Numbered from the stretch's first letter, positions 1-9,187 are shown. The stretch is DNA of 64,000 nucleotides from Gordonia shandongensis DSM 45094 (GCF_000423025.1 NZ_AUHE01000008.1:83525-147524), one strand, 5' to 3'. Made by a program: numbers and translations. The notes: generated from the letters alone by a model not told the origin.

Positions 1-1
1 C

Positions 2-379
2 GACGAGAAGCTGAATGCCCATGAGAAGGTGATGGGTTTCGGTCACCGGGTATACAAGCAGGGCGACTCGCGGGTGCCGACCATGTACCAGGCCCTCCAA
101 GAGATTTCACACCATGTCGGGGATTCCACTTGGCTGACGATGTACGCCGAGTTGGAGAAGGTCATGGCCGAGCGCACCGGTATCCGCCCGAATCTCGATT
201 TCCCCACGGGGCCCGCTTACCATTTGATGGGCTTCGACATCCCGATGTTCACACCGCTGTTCGTGATGAGCAGGATCACCGGGTGGACGGCCCACGTCAT
301 CGAGCAGACTGCCTCGAACACGCTGATACGGCCATTGTCGGCGTATTCGGGACCGCAGCAGAGATCTGTCTCGGCATGA
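2..379 (+). CDS. prpC: 2-methylcitrate synthase, C-terminal part (partial)
   Basis: The reading frame is open from the window edge, so only the last 125 residues are seen. They carry the citrate-synthase catalytic region: GFGHRVYK with its active-site histidine, then LDFPTGPAYHLMGFDIP, and the C-terminal arginine segment NTLIRPLSAYSG. The tract around GPAYHLMGFDIPMFTP resembles methylcitrate synthases (propionyl-CoA + oxaloacetate) more than ordinary citrate synthases; this is a recognition call, and citrate synthase remains possible. The stop codon overlaps the start of pyc (ATGA), so the two genes are probably co-transcribed and translationally coupled. The N-terminal two thirds lie outside the window. 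Confidence 0.82.
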   Translation, partial: DEKLNAHEKVMGFGHRVYKQGDSRVPTMYQALQEISHHVGDSTWLTMYAELEKVMAERTGIRPNLDFPTGPAYHLMGFDIPMFTPLFVMSRITGWTAHVIEQTASNTLIRPLSAYSGPQQRSVSA

Positions 380-3300
380 CAATTGTGAAAGTGCTCGTGG
401 CCAACCGCGGCGAGATCGCCATCCGTGGTTTTCGTGCAGCCCGAGACCTGGGAATGACGACCGTCGCCGTCTACCCGTTGGAAGATCGGGGTGGTATCCA
501 CCGGTTCGCCGCCGACGAGTCATATCAGATCGGGACTCCAGGACATCCGGTGAAAGCCTACCTCTCGGTCGACGAGGTGATCGCTGCGGCGCTTCGTTCC
601 GGTGCCGACGCGATCTATCCGGGATACGGATTTCTGTCGGAGAACCCTGAGCTCGCACGGGCCTGCGTCGACAACTCGCTGTCGTTCGTCGGACCGTCTG
701 CCGCAGTACTGGAGCTGACCGGAGACAAGACACGTTCCGTTCGGGCGGCCAGCGAGGCCGGTCTACCCGTGTTGACCGGATCATCGCCGTCCGCCGACCC
801 GACGGATTTGATCCGTGCAGCGGGTGACATGGAGTTCCCGCTGTTCGTCAAGGCCGTCGCCGGAGGCGGAGGACGAGGTATGCGGCGGGTAGAGCGGATC
901 GAAGACGTCGGCGATGCCCTACGTGCGGCAAGTCGTGAGGCGCAGTCTGCGTTCGGAGATCCGACAGTGTTCCTGGAGCAGGCTGTCGTCAGCCCACGAC
1001 ACATCGAGGTTCAGATCCTCGCGGATGCGGCGGGTGATGTGGTGCATCTGTTCGAGCGCGATTGCAGTCTTCAGCGGCGACACCAGAAAGTCGTCGAAAT
1101 CGCTCCCGCGATCGGATTGCCGACCGATCTGCGTGACCGGATCTGCGCCGACGCGGTCGCGTTCGCTCAGCACATCGGCTATACGTGTGCCGGCACAGTC
1201 GAGTTCCTCGTGGATCGCCGAGGGCGGCACTTCTTCATCGAGATGAACCCGCGGATTCAGGTGGAGCACACGGTCACCGAGGAAGTGGTCGACGTCGATC
1301 TGGTTTCGGCTCAGCTGGAGATCGCAGGCGGAGCAACACTCGCCGATCTCGGTTTACGACAGGAATCGATCTCCGTTCGCGGTGCCGCGCTGCAGTGTCG
1401 GATCACGGCCGAGGATCCCGCCGACGACTTCAGGCCGCAGACCGGCCGCCTGAGAGACTATCGGGCGCCCGGCGGAGCGGGCGTTCGCCTCGACGGCGCT
1501 GCTGCACTGGGCACGGAGGTGACGGGGCACTTCGATTCGATGCTCGTGAAGCTGACCTGTCGGGGACGCGACTTCTCCACCGCGGCAGCACGCGCGCGGC
1601 GGGCGCTATCCGAATTCTCGATCCGTGGAGTCAACACCAACATCGGCTTCCTTCGAGCGGTACTGGCGAATCCCGAATTTTTGGCAGGACGGACGACGAC
1701 GTCATTCATCGACGAGCATCCCGAATTGTTGACCGGTCCCGAAGCCGGGGATGACGTCGGCAAACTTCTGTCGTATCTGGCGGACGTCACGGTGAATCGC
1801 CCCCACGGGGATGCGCCGACGACCGTGCGCCCCAGCTCGAAACTGCCTCCCGTGCCGGTGTCCGACCTCGTGCGGCCACCGGTCGGATCGAGGCAACGCC
1901 TCCAGGAGATGGGGCCCGCGAGGTTCGCGCAGGCGCTGCGCCAACAGTCGGCCGTAGCAGTCACCGACACCACCTTCCGCGATGCGCATCAGTCACTGCT
2001 TGCGACACGTGTGCGAACGAGTGCGCTCGACGCGGTCGCCGGGCACGTGGCCGCCCTGACACCCCAGCTGTGGTCGGTCGAGTGCTGGGGCGGCGCGACA
2101 TACGACGTCGCCCTGCGATTTCTTCGCGAGGACCCGTGGGAACGATTGGCGAAACTACGTGAAGGCATGCCGAACATCTGTTTGCAGATGCTGCTCCGTG
2201 GCGCGAATACCGTCGGGTACACGCCGTATCCGGACGACGTCTGCAGAGGCTTCGTCGCCGAGGCCGCGGCGACCGGGGTCGATGTCTTTCGCATATTCGA
2301 TGCCCTCAACAGCGTCGACGCCATGCGCCCGGCGATCGACGCGGTGCACGAAACGGGGACGGCGGTCGCCGAGGTGGCCATGAGCTACAGCGGCGACCTG
2401 TCCGATCCGGGCGAGGACCTCTACACCCTTGACTACTACCTTCGCCTCGCCGAGCAGATCGTGACCGCAGGCGCTCACGTGATCGCGGTCAAAGACATGG
2501 CGGGTCTGTTGAGACCCCGGGCTGCGACGGCACTCGTCACGGCCTTGCGTCGAGAGTTCGACCTGCCGATCCACGTGCACACGCACGACACCGCGGGTGG
2601 GCAGGTTGCGACCTACCTGGCAGCTGTTGCGGCCGGCGCCGACGCAGTCGATGCGGCGAGTGCGCCGCTGTCGGGCACCACGAGCCAGCCGTCGTTGTCG
2701 GCGGTCGTGGCGGCACTGGCGGGAAGTGATCACGATACGGGACTCGACCTGCAGAAAGTCTGTTCGTTGGAGCCGTACTGGGAGGCTGTCCGGCGTGTGT
2801 ATGCGCCGTTCGAGTCTGGAATCGGCGCCGCTACCGGTCGCGTCTACGAGCACGAGATTCCCGGGGGACAACTGTCGAATCTGCGTCAGCAGGCCATCTC
2901 CCTGGGAGTCGGACACCGGTTCGAGGAGGTCGAACGCGCCTACGCGGATGCCGATGCGCTGCTGGGGCGACCGATCAAGGTGACGCCATCGTCGAAGGTC
3001 GTCGGTGACCTGGCCCTGTCACTGGTTTCCCAGCAGATCTCCGCGACAGAGTTCGCAGCGGCACCCGCGGATTACGACATACCGGATTCGGTGATCGGAT
3101 TCCTCGTGGGTGAACTCGGAGAACCAGCAGGCGGATGGCCTGAGCCTTTGCGGAGCTCGGTCCTTCGCGGGCGGGCGCAGACGCGCCCTCGAGCTGTCTT
3201 GTCGGAGCAGGACCGCGTGAATCTGACCCGCCCGGGCCAGATCCGAAGGCGGACACTGGATCGCCTGCTGTTCCCCGAGCCGGCCGCGGGATTCGCTGAA

Positions 3301-3768
3301 CACGTGAAGGCCTTCGGTGATACGTCGCGGTTGTCGGCCACCGAATTCTTCTACGGGCTACGGACGGGAGAGGAGCATCGGGTTCGATTGGCTCCCGGTT
3401 CGGAGATGCTGCTCGGACTCGAAGCGGTCGGGGAAGCAGATGACTTCGGGCGTCGAACCGTCGTGTTCACCGTCAACGGAACCTTGCGTCCCGTGTCGGT
3501 GGAGGACCGCTCCGCGGAACGGTCTGTTGCCGTCGCCGAGCGTGCTGATCGGAGCGATCCCCGCCAGATTGCGGCCCCGTTCGCCGGGGTGGTCACGTTG
3601 GCCGTTCGCGAGGGCGATGAGATCGCTGCAGGTGCGACTGTCGCGAGCATCGAGGCCATGAAGATGGAGGCTGCGATCACCGCTCCCGTCGCGGGAACGG
3701 TGAAGCGGGTTGCGATTCGCGCAGTGGCCGAGGTGGCGCCGGGCGATCTGCTGCTTCAGCTCGCGTGA
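376..3768 (+). CDS. pyc: Pyruvate carboxylase
   Basis: Biotin enzyme that carboxylates pyruvate to oxaloacetate (anaplerosis). The 1130-residue product has the full single-chain domain order: biotin carboxylase (VANRGEIAIRGFRAA at the N-terminus, ATP-grasp loop AGGGGRGMRR, EMNPRIQVEHTVTE), carboxyltransferase (TDTTFRDAHQSLLATR near residue 520, VKDMAGLLRP) and a C-terminal biotinyl domain with EAMKMEA, the biotinylated lysine near residue 1096. The frame is open upstream to position 130, but the start at 376 gives the canonical N-terminus and overlaps the prpC stop as ATGA. No ribosome site is evident, so coupling to prpC is likely. The product would supply the oxaloacetate that methylcitrate synthase consumes. 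Confidence 0.96.
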   Translation: MTIVKVLVANRGEIAIRGFRAARDLGMTTVAVYPLEDRGGIHRFAADESYQIGTPGHPVKAYLSVDEVIAAALRSGADAIYPGYGFLSENPELARACVDNSLSFVGPSAAVLELTGDKTRSVRAASEAGLPVLTGSSPSADPTDLIRAAGDMEFPLFVKAVAGGGGRGMRRVERIEDVGDALRAASREAQSAFGDPTVFLEQAVVSPRHIEVQILADAAGDVVHLFERDCSLQRRHQKVVEIAPAIGLPTDLRDRICADAVAFAQHIGYTCAGTVEFLVDRRGRHFFIEMNPRIQVEHTVTEEVVDVDLVSAQLEIAGGATLADLGLRQESISVRGAALQCRITAEDPADDFRPQTGRLRDYRAPGGAGVRLDGAAALGTEVTGHFDSMLVKLTCRGRDFSTAAARARRALSEFSIRGVNTNIGFLRAVLANPEFLAGRTTTSFIDEHPELLTGPEAGDDVGKLLSYLADVTVNRPHGDAPTTVRPSSKLPPVPVSDLVRPPVGSRQRLQEMGPARFAQALRQQSAVAVTDTTFRDAHQSLLATRVRTSALDAVAGHVAALTPQLWSVECWGGATYDVALRFLREDPWERLAKLREGMPNICLQMLLRGANTVGYTPYPDDVCRGFVAEAAATGVDVFRIFDALNSVDAMRPAIDAVHETGTAVAEVAMSYSGDLSDPGEDLYTLDYYLRLAEQIVTAGAHVIAVKDMAGLLRPRAATALVTALRREFDLPIHVHTHDTAGGQVATYLAAVAAGADAVDAASAPLSGTTSQPSLSAVVAALAGSDHDTGLDLQKVCSLEPYWEAVRRVYAPFESGIGAATGRVYEHEIPGGQLSNLRQQAISLGVGHRFEEVERAYADADALLGRPIKVTPSSKVVGDLALSLVSQQISATEFAAAPADYDIPDSVIGFLVGELGEPAGGWPEPLRSSVLRGRAQTRPRAVLSEQDRVNLTRPGQIRRRTLDRLLFPEPAAGFAEHVKAFGDTSRLSATEFFYGLRTGEEHRVRLAPGSEMLLGLEAVGEADDFGRRTVVFTVNGTLRPVSVEDRSAERSVAVAERADRSDPRQIAAPFAGVVTLAVREGDEIAAGATVASIEAMKMEAAITAPVAGTVKRVAIRAVAEVAPGDLLLQLA

Positions 3769-3991
3769 GTCGATTCCCCGATCGGTTGTTCGGCGGAGTA
3801 GGGGAAGCGACGAGCGGTCTCGTTCCAGCCGAACAGATCAATGATGGCCAACTCGACGGAGCGTCGGTCCGGCAGAGGGCCGCCAGGACGGGACCACTTA
3901 CAAGTAGCAATGTCAGAGCCTCTTGTTAGTGTCGTGTCACAGCTTCAATAGCAGCGATGAGCTGCAGGAACACGCTTAGGGGGTGAGGGTC

Positions 3992-5467
3992 GTGACGACG
4001 ATCATCGCCGAGCCGATCTCACCCGATCTGGATGTCCTGCTGCCCGATGATCCGGTCGCCCTGGCCGCCGTCGCCAAAGCGGTCGCCGTGAAACTCGCTG
4101 CACTACCGCTGGCCGCCTCCACCGAAGGTGAGTTGTTGACGGCGGCGGAGTCGTTGGAGCAGGCGCGGCGCCGGTTCGATGCCGCCGATGCGGCGGTGCT
4201 GGTGGAGATTTCTGATCGGGGTGCCTACCGCACGGCTGGCTACCTGTCGTTGCATGCGTATCTCTCGGGTGGTCTGCGGGTCGGTGACGGCGCCGCGAGG
4301 CGTCGCCGGGTCGCCGCCGCGGCGATCGGACGATTCACCAACATGCTCGGCCAAACCCTCGAACCGCGATGCCCGGCCACCGCCGACGCAGTCGCCGACG
4401 GGCAGATCGGGGTCGATCACGTCCTGGAAATCGACGCCGTCCTGACCCGCATCCCCGCCGCCGTCACCACCGACGTCCGTGAGGGTGCCGAAGCCCAACT
4501 CGCGGCCGTGGCCCGCACCCTGACCCCCGCCGGCGTCCGCACCGCCGGTGTGCGTCTGCTGGCGCATCTGGATCCTGATGGGCAGCTCACCGACGACCGC
4601 GACCGCCGCCGCCTGCGCGGCCTGGCGTTGATGCCCCAAGACCGCCAGTTGATGAGCGCACTGCGCACCCGGCTCACCCCGGGGTTGCGGGCCGACCTCG
4701 AGATCATGCTGCAGTCCTGGGCCGCCCCGGGCATGAACAACCCCGACGACCCCGCCTCCCCGACCGGAGCCGTCGAATCAGCCGACCCGGCCGTGGTGGC
4801 TGCGGCGGCCGAGCGTGATGACCGCACCCCGATGCAACGCAACCACGACGCCCTCCACGCCCTCCTGATCCTCGCCCGCCAACAATCCCCGGCGTCGGGG
4901 TCGTTGCGTTCCGAACTCGTCGTCACCATCACCGACGCCGAACTGGCCGCCCACGCCGGCATCGCCCTGACCGCCACCGGAACACGAGTACCGATCAGCG
5001 AACTGGTCCGGCTGGCCGCCGCAGCGACCCCACACCTGGCAGTGTTCGCCCACACCACCGGCGAACCCCTCTACCTCGGACGCGGGCGGCGCCTGGCCTC
5101 GCGTGCGCAACGACTGATGCTCTTCGCGCGCGACCGCGGCTGCACCGCCCCCGGCTGCGCAGCACCCTTCGCGCGCACCGAGGCCCACCACTTCCCGGAC
5201 TGGCAAGACGGCGGACCCACCGACATCGACCACCTCGGAGCCGCCTGCGGCAGCCACAACCGCACCGTCGGCACCGCACCCGGCCAATGGGAAACCCGCA
5301 TCGCGGCCACCGGCCCCCACACCGGACGCGTCCACTGGCGACCGACCCCACCAACCACAACAGGCACCGGCGGACCACACCGGTGGCAGATCAACACCAT
5401 CCACCACGCAGAACTCCTCCCGACCACGGACCCCGACCCACCGCCGACACCACCAGCGCCGGGGTGA
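3992..5467 (+). CDS. DUF222 / 13E12-family HNH endonuclease-like protein
   Basis: Member of the multi-copy 13E12 repeat family of actinobacteria: an N-terminal, mostly helical DUF222 region (about residues 40-330) and a C-terminal HNH nuclease-like motif. CTAPGC (about residue 382) is followed by EAHHFPDWQDGG and HLGAACGSHN, giving the metal-binding Cys/His and the H-N-H pattern. The cellular role of the family is unknown; nuclease activity is assumed from the motif. Two GTG starts are possible (3983 and 3992). The second is preferred because AGGGGG at 3978-3983 lies 8 nt upstream, whereas it touches the first. The gene converges on the TetR gene, with a 55-bp gap and no clear terminator. A second family member is cut off at the far end of the window. 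Confidence 0.85.
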   Translation: MTTIIAEPISPDLDVLLPDDPVALAAVAKAVAVKLAALPLAASTEGELLTAAESLEQARRRFDAADAAVLVEISDRGAYRTAGYLSLHAYLSGGLRVGDGAARRRRVAAAAIGRFTNMLGQTLEPRCPATADAVADGQIGVDHVLEIDAVLTRIPAAVTTDVREGAEAQLAAVARTLTPAGVRTAGVRLLAHLDPDGQLTDDRDRRRLRGLALMPQDRQLMSALRTRLTPGLRADLEIMLQSWAAPGMNNPDDPASPTGAVESADPAVVAAAAERDDRTPMQRNHDALHALLILARQQSPASGSLRSELVVTITDAELAAHAGIALTATGTRVPISELVRLAAAATPHLAVFAHTTGEPLYLGRGRRLASRAQRLMLFARDRGCTAPGCAAPFARTEAHHFPDWQDGGPTDIDHLGAACGSHNRTVGTAPGQWETRIAATGPHTGRVHWRPTPPTTTGTGGPHRWQINTIHHAELLPTTDPDPPPTPPAPG

Positions 5468-5522
5468 ACGGCCGTTCACAGAGAGCGTTCGGGACAGTCC
5501 TGTGCCTTGCGGTGCCGTCCGA

Positions 5523-6074
5523 CTATGGGCGATGCACGGCGGAGGTGATGAATTCGGCCAATTGCGCGTGCGTGAGGTGCCGTGCGGGCGAGAGGAGGTT
5601 GGCGTAGATGGCGCCGACCATGAACTCGATCGCCGATGCGGGGTCGGGGTGGAGTTCGTCTGCCAGCGGAGAGTCGGCGATATGGGCGAGCGCCCGCTCG
5701 GTGACGACGTCGACCAGCGTGGGGTGAGACCTGGTGCGAATGAGCCAGGGCAGCAGTTCGGCGGCGTCGTTCTGCAATGCGGCGTGCAGGGGCTCATTGC
5801 GCGCGTTGTGGTCGAGCACTTCACGCACAAGCATCGTGATCGTCTGCTCGGGTTGATCCGCGAAGCGCAGGCGGTTGGTGACCAGTGCTTCGAGATCGTT
5901 CAGCTCCGTGACGACGAGAGCGGTGATGAGATCGTCACGCGAGGCGAATCGACGGTACAGCGTCGCCCGACCTATCCCGGCTTCCCGAGCGACCGCAGTC
6001 AGCGTCAATGCACCGATGCCCACGCGCTCGATCACGGCGCGGGCTGCGACGAGTACATCCTGGTCTTCAGCCAT
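5523..6074 (-). CDS. TetR-family transcriptional regulator
   Basis: A 183-residue regulator with the TetR N-terminal helix-turn-helix (about residues 24-43, LTLTAVAREAGIGRATLYRRF) and a divergent C-terminal ligand/dimer domain with several Leu-rich helices. The open frame begins at 6098, but the ATG at 6074 is preferred: TATCGT on the minus strand (6087-6082) ends 7 nt before it, the spacing seen at other leaderless genes here. It is divergent from the carotenoid oxygenase gene with only 74 bp between starts, so it probably controls that gene and itself. The 8-bp palindrome CGATATCG at 6083-6090 overlaps its own -10 and is a candidate operator half-site. The ligand cannot be read from sequence. 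Confidence 0.88.
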   Translation of the reverse strand: MAEDQDVLVAARAVIERVGIGALTLTAVAREAGIGRATLYRRFASRDDLITALVVTELNDLEALVTNRLRFADQPEQTITMLVREVLDHNARNEPLHAALQNDAAELLPWLIRTRSHPTLVDVVTERALAHIADSPLADELHPDPASAIEFMVGAIYANLLSPARHLTHAQLAEFITSAVHRP

Positions 6075-6081
6075 GACCGAC

Positions 6082-6087
6082 ACGATA
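6082..6087 (-). promoter_or_regulatory. Leaderless -10 box of the TetR gene
   Basis: TATCGT read on the minus strand, 7 nt from the ATG at 6074, overlapping the palindrome CGATATCG. This matches the TAnnnT-N6/7-start pattern found repeatedly in this window. Confidence 0.45.
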
Positions 6088-6148
6088 TCGCCGGACAAAC
6101 ACGGGCGTCTATTGAACCGAATGCTTCATACGTGAGACACTCGGCCGC

Positions 6149-7615
6149 ATGAGTGGCTCAAATGCTGAGGGGTACGTCACCGCCTCCGGCGAGCCCGCGG
6201 GTGCATCACCCTGGGATTCGCAGTGCGCCGAGTTCGACTACCGGGTCCGCGATGTATGCGGCCAGATTCCGCAGTCGCTCCGAGGGGTCCTGTACCGGAT
6301 CGGCCCGGGGCGGTTCGAGGTCGGCGGCCACCCGGTGGAGCACATCTTCGACGGTGACGGCATGGTGTCGCGGTTCGAGATCGGGTCGACCGGGGTGCAC
6401 TATCGGAACCGCTACGTGCGGACACGGAACTACCTGCGATCGTCCGACGATGCGACCCCTTCGCGCGGGTTCGGTACCCAGCGTCTGGGCGGTGCGATGG
6501 CCAATGCGCTGCGATTCCCCGAGAACATGGCCAACACGAATGTGCTGGTCCACGAGAACGCGCTGTACGCGCTGTGGGAGGGCGGACGCCCCCACCTCCT
6601 CGATCCGAGCACTCTGGAGACACACGGTCCGGAGTCGTTCGGTGGAGCGTTGAAACGACTCGGCGCGTTCTCCGCGCATCCGAAGACCGATCCGCTGACC
6701 GGCGACGTGTTCAATTTCGGTCTCGACTTCTTTCCGCGGCCGATGATCCGCTGCTACCGGCTCACTCCGCGCGGTCAGATCTTCGGTGTCGGAACGGTAC
6801 CCATTCCCAAACTCGGATTCGTCCACGACTTCGCGTTGACCGCGAAGCACATGGTCTTCGTCCTCGGTCCACTGGTGGTCAAACGACCGATCCCCGTCGC
6901 TCTCGGATTGCGCCCGTTCGACGACGCGCTGTCGTACGAGCCGGACCTCGGCACCACGATCGTCCTGGTCCCACGCGACGGCGGTAAGCCGATCCGCGTC
7001 GAATACGATCCGCTGTTCCATTTCCACGTCACCAACGCCTACGAACGCGGCCCCGACACCGTCGTCGACCTCGTCGCACACCAGGCCGACGACGGATGGG
7101 CGGGATGGAACGCCCACCTCCGCGACTACCGCGGCAATCCGGGCCCCGCTTTCGGCGGGACCCTCACCCGCCTGGCGATCAACGGTGCCGCGCGCCGGTG
7201 CACCAGCGAGCCGCTCAGCGACCTCGGCGGCGAGTTCCCGCAACTCGACCAGCGACGAACGACCGCCGAGCACCGATTCACCTATCTCGCGCAGGCATCG
7301 GTGCGGGGCGGCAACCCCGACCTGATCACGACCATCGACCACGAGGACGGCACTCACCGCCACTACCGCACGGACGGGGAGGCCACGGTGTGCGAACCGA
7401 TCTTCGCGCCGGATCCGACCTCGACTGACGAAGGCGTCGGGTGGCTCCTCACCATCGAGCACCGACCGGCGGAACAAACGTCCGCCCTGTGCATCCTCCG
7501 GGCCGAGCGTCCCGACGACGGGCCGGTCGCGGTGGCCCGGCTGAACCACCACATACCGATGACATTCCACGGCGCGTTCTCGCCGTCCGCCCCGCCCCGA
7601 GCGACCGACCACTGA
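6149..7615 (+). CDS. Carotenoid cleavage oxygenase family protein
   Basis: Non-haem Fe(II) dioxygenase of the RPE65/carotenoid cleavage family, which splits a C=C bond in carotenoids, apocarotenoids or stilbene-like phenolics. At 488 residues it is of normal length. The four iron-ligand histidines are visible in the expected contexts: SAHP (H177), FVHDF (H226), FHFHV (H293) and TFHG (H474). N-terminal GVLYRIGPGRFE and HIFDGDGMV are the family signature. It is divergent from a TetR regulator and followed after 12 bp by a DUF4334 gene, so the three probably form one regulon. The substrate cannot be deduced; no carotenoid synthesis genes are nearby, which slightly favours a catabolic or scavenging role. 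Confidence 0.9.
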   Translation: MSGSNAEGYVTASGEPAGASPWDSQCAEFDYRVRDVCGQIPQSLRGVLYRIGPGRFEVGGHPVEHIFDGDGMVSRFEIGSTGVHYRNRYVRTRNYLRSSDDATPSRGFGTQRLGGAMANALRFPENMANTNVLVHENALYALWEGGRPHLLDPSTLETHGPESFGGALKRLGAFSAHPKTDPLTGDVFNFGLDFFPRPMIRCYRLTPRGQIFGVGTVPIPKLGFVHDFALTAKHMVFVLGPLVVKRPIPVALGLRPFDDALSYEPDLGTTIVLVPRDGGKPIRVEYDPLFHFHVTNAYERGPDTVVDLVAHQADDGWAGWNAHLRDYRGNPGPAFGGTLTRLAINGAARRCTSEPLSDLGGEFPQLDQRRTTAEHRFTYLAQASVRGGNPDLITTIDHEDGTHRHYRTDGEATVCEPIFAPDPTSTDEGVGWLLTIEHRPAEQTSALCILRAERPDDGPVAVARLNHHIPMTFHGAFSPSAPPRATDH

Positions 7616-7627
7616 CAGGAGTCACCC

Positions 7628-8212
7628 GTGCCGAGCATCCCTGATACCCCGAGAGCAGTTGACGCTCTGGATGAGCTGCGTCGCCTGCAGCGCACCGGCT
7701 GCACCCTCCGGCAGGCCGCCGAGTTCTTCGACTCCTTGCCCGCGGCCGAGATCGGCGACCTGACACCCTCACGGTTCACCGGGAGCGAACTGCCCACCGG
7801 CCACCTGTTCGACGGGATGCTGACCGACAGCGGCTGGTACGGGAAGAGCTTCCGCACAGCCGACAACGTCCAACCGCTGCTCTTCTCGGCCGGAGAGGCC
7901 GTGTTCGCCATCAACCCGATCCTCCTGCCCCCGTTGACCATCGCGAGCCGAACGCCTCGGATCATCGCGCGCGGGTTCAAACGGTCGCTACCGGCGCTGC
8001 GGCACCTCGTCGGCACGCGGAAGGCTCACGCCCGGCTTCGCGCCATCGATCACAACGGAGTCGAGACGGCGGCGATGGTCTACGACAGCCTTCCGATCAT
8101 CGACGTCTTCAAGAAGGTCTCAGCCGACACGTTCCTCGGGCTCATGGACTACCGCGGCACCCCGGACCCCTATTTCTTCGTGATCGACCGGGATCATCCG
8201 GCGCTCGGCTGA
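7628..8212 (+). CDS. DUF4334 / GXWXG domain protein
   Basis: A 194-residue protein of the DUF4334 family: an N-terminal GXWXG-type segment (ELPTGHLFDGMLTDSGWYGKSF, about residues 53-75) and the C-terminal DUF4334 part ending VFKKVSADTFLGLMDYRG and PYFFVIDRD. The function of the family is not established; members often sit beside oxidoreductases and lipid enzymes, suggesting binding of a hydrophobic ligand (inference). The start is GTG with AGGAG at 7617-7621. It lies 12 bp after the carotenoid oxygenase stop and is almost certainly in the same transcript. There is no signal peptide or membrane segment, so it should be cytoplasmic. Confidence 0.8.
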   Translation: MPSIPDTPRAVDALDELRRLQRTGCTLRQAAEFFDSLPAAEIGDLTPSRFTGSELPTGHLFDGMLTDSGWYGKSFRTADNVQPLLFSAGEAVFAINPILLPPLTIASRTPRIIARGFKRSLPALRHLVGTRKAHARLRAIDHNGVETAAMVYDSLPIIDVFKKVSADTFLGLMDYRGTPDPYFFVIDRDHPALG

Positions 8213-8226
8213 GGGCCGTGGTCACG

Positions 8227-8298
8227 TGCGCGCAAAGGGATTCGAACCCCTGACCGCTGGTGTGTAAGACCAGAGCTCTACCGCTGAGCTATACGCGC
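8227..8298 (-). tRNA. tRNA-Val (anticodon TAC)
   Basis: On the minus strand the 72-nt sequence folds as a cloverleaf: acceptor GCGCGTA pairs with TGCGCGC (one G-T), D-arm AGCTCAGCGGTAGAGCT, anticodon stem CTGGT/ACCAG around loop CTTACAC (anticodon TAC, reading GUA/GUG), and T-arm AGGGGTTCGAATCCCT. The discriminator is A; CCA is not encoded. The 3' end faces the accessory segment at 4-8 kb. Confidence 0.97.
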
Positions 8299-8361
8299 TC
8301 GGCCGCCGGAGACGGCTCGCACAAAGATACCCCGGGACGGGGAAGGCTCCCCAAACCGGTG

Positions 8362-9174
8362 TCAGGCGTCGCCGTCTCGGAGCACCGTACCGGAACCGAA
8401 GGCGCGCGCATCGGCACCCGAGAGAAGTCGGGCGGGCTCCGGGTCGGCGCGGAGACGGCGCTCGAGCGCCGGCGAATCGGGGAGTGGACCGTCGGATGCG
8501 ATGACGATGATGTTGCCGCTGCGTCTGCCCTTGAACATGGACGGATCGGCGATCAACGCGACTCGGGTGAACACCGACGCGATGGTGGCGACCTCGCTGC
8601 GCGCCGACACCAGATCGCGACGGTCGCCGCAGTTCGCGATGTACAGCCCGTCCGCCGTCAGCACTCGGCGAACGGACTCGGTGAACTCCGCGGTCATCAG
8701 GTGCCGCGGAGTGACGCTCGAGGCGAAGGCGTCGCGGATCACGACGTCGCGCGTCCCCTCGCGCAACGACTCGACGACCTCCCGGGCGTCGCCGACCCGG
8801 ATGCGCAGACGCGGAGCCCGCGGCAGGTCGAACCATTCGCGCGACAGTCGAGCGAGTTCCGCGTCGACCTCCACCGCCACGTGCCGCGACTGCGGATATC
8901 CGTGAGCGAGAGCGCGAGGCAGGGCGCAGGCCGCGGCGCCCAGGTGCAGAACGCGGAGCGGCTCATCGCGGTCGGGCCACCGGTCCTCGACGGCCGCGAC
9001 GGCCTGCCGCATGTACTCGAAGTCGAGAAGCTCGGGCCGGTCCGGATCGATGTGACTGCTCTGCACTCCATTCACCGCGAGCAGCCACCCGCCGTCACGG
9101 TCGGCACGGAGCTCGGCCGTGCCGGTCGAGATGTCGAAGGTGCCGGACTCCGGTCCGGGACGAGAAGCGGCCAT
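8362..9174 (-). CDS. Spermidine synthase-like methyltransferase-fold protein
   Basis: A 270-residue class I SAM/dcSAM-fold protein resembling spermidine synthases. LRVLHLGAAACALPRAL (about residues 74-90) is the glycine-rich cofactor loop, VAVEVDAELARLSREWF the acidic strand, and VRVGDAREVV the third motif; DVVIRDAFASSVTPRHL replaces the catalytic DSSD-type loop of true spermidine synthases. It lacks the N-terminal beta-barrel oligomerisation domain, so true polyamine synthesis is doubtful. The open frame begins at 9210, but TAGGAT (minus strand, 9187-9182) lies 7 nt before ATG 9174, supporting a leaderless start there. Divergent from cobD with 73 bp between starts. Confidence 0.78.
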   Translation of the reverse strand: MAASRPGPESGTFDISTGTAELRADRDGGWLLAVNGVQSSHIDPDRPELLDFEYMRQAVAAVEDRWPDRDEPLRVLHLGAAACALPRALAHGYPQSRHVAVEVDAELARLSREWFDLPRAPRLRIRVGDAREVVESLREGTRDVVIRDAFASSVTPRHLMTAEFTESVRRVLTADGLYIANCGDRRDLVSARSEVATIASVFTRVALIADPSMFKGRRSGNIIVIASDGPLPDSPALERRLRADPEPARLLSGADARAFGSGTVLRDGDA

Positions 9175-9181
9175 CGCGGTG

Positions 9182-9187
9182 ATCCTA
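9182..9187 (-). promoter_or_regulatory. Leaderless -10 box of the spermidine synthase-like gene
   Basis: TAGGAT on the minus strand, 7 nt before the ATG at 9174. Confidence 0.45.

Noticed and set aside
130..375. 82-residue N-terminal extension of pyruvate carboxylase
   Set aside because: It is the shadow of the prpC frame; the canonical N-terminus begins at 376.
3769..3991. Possible small gene or RNA between pyc and the HNH gene
   Set aside because: The only ORF (minus strand, 3677-3910) overlaps pyc and has no features; no RNA fold was recognised.
5468..8226. Integrated genomic island at tRNA-Val
   Set aside because: No integrase, no duplicated tRNA 3' end inside the window, and base composition is not clearly different; kept only as a weak finding.
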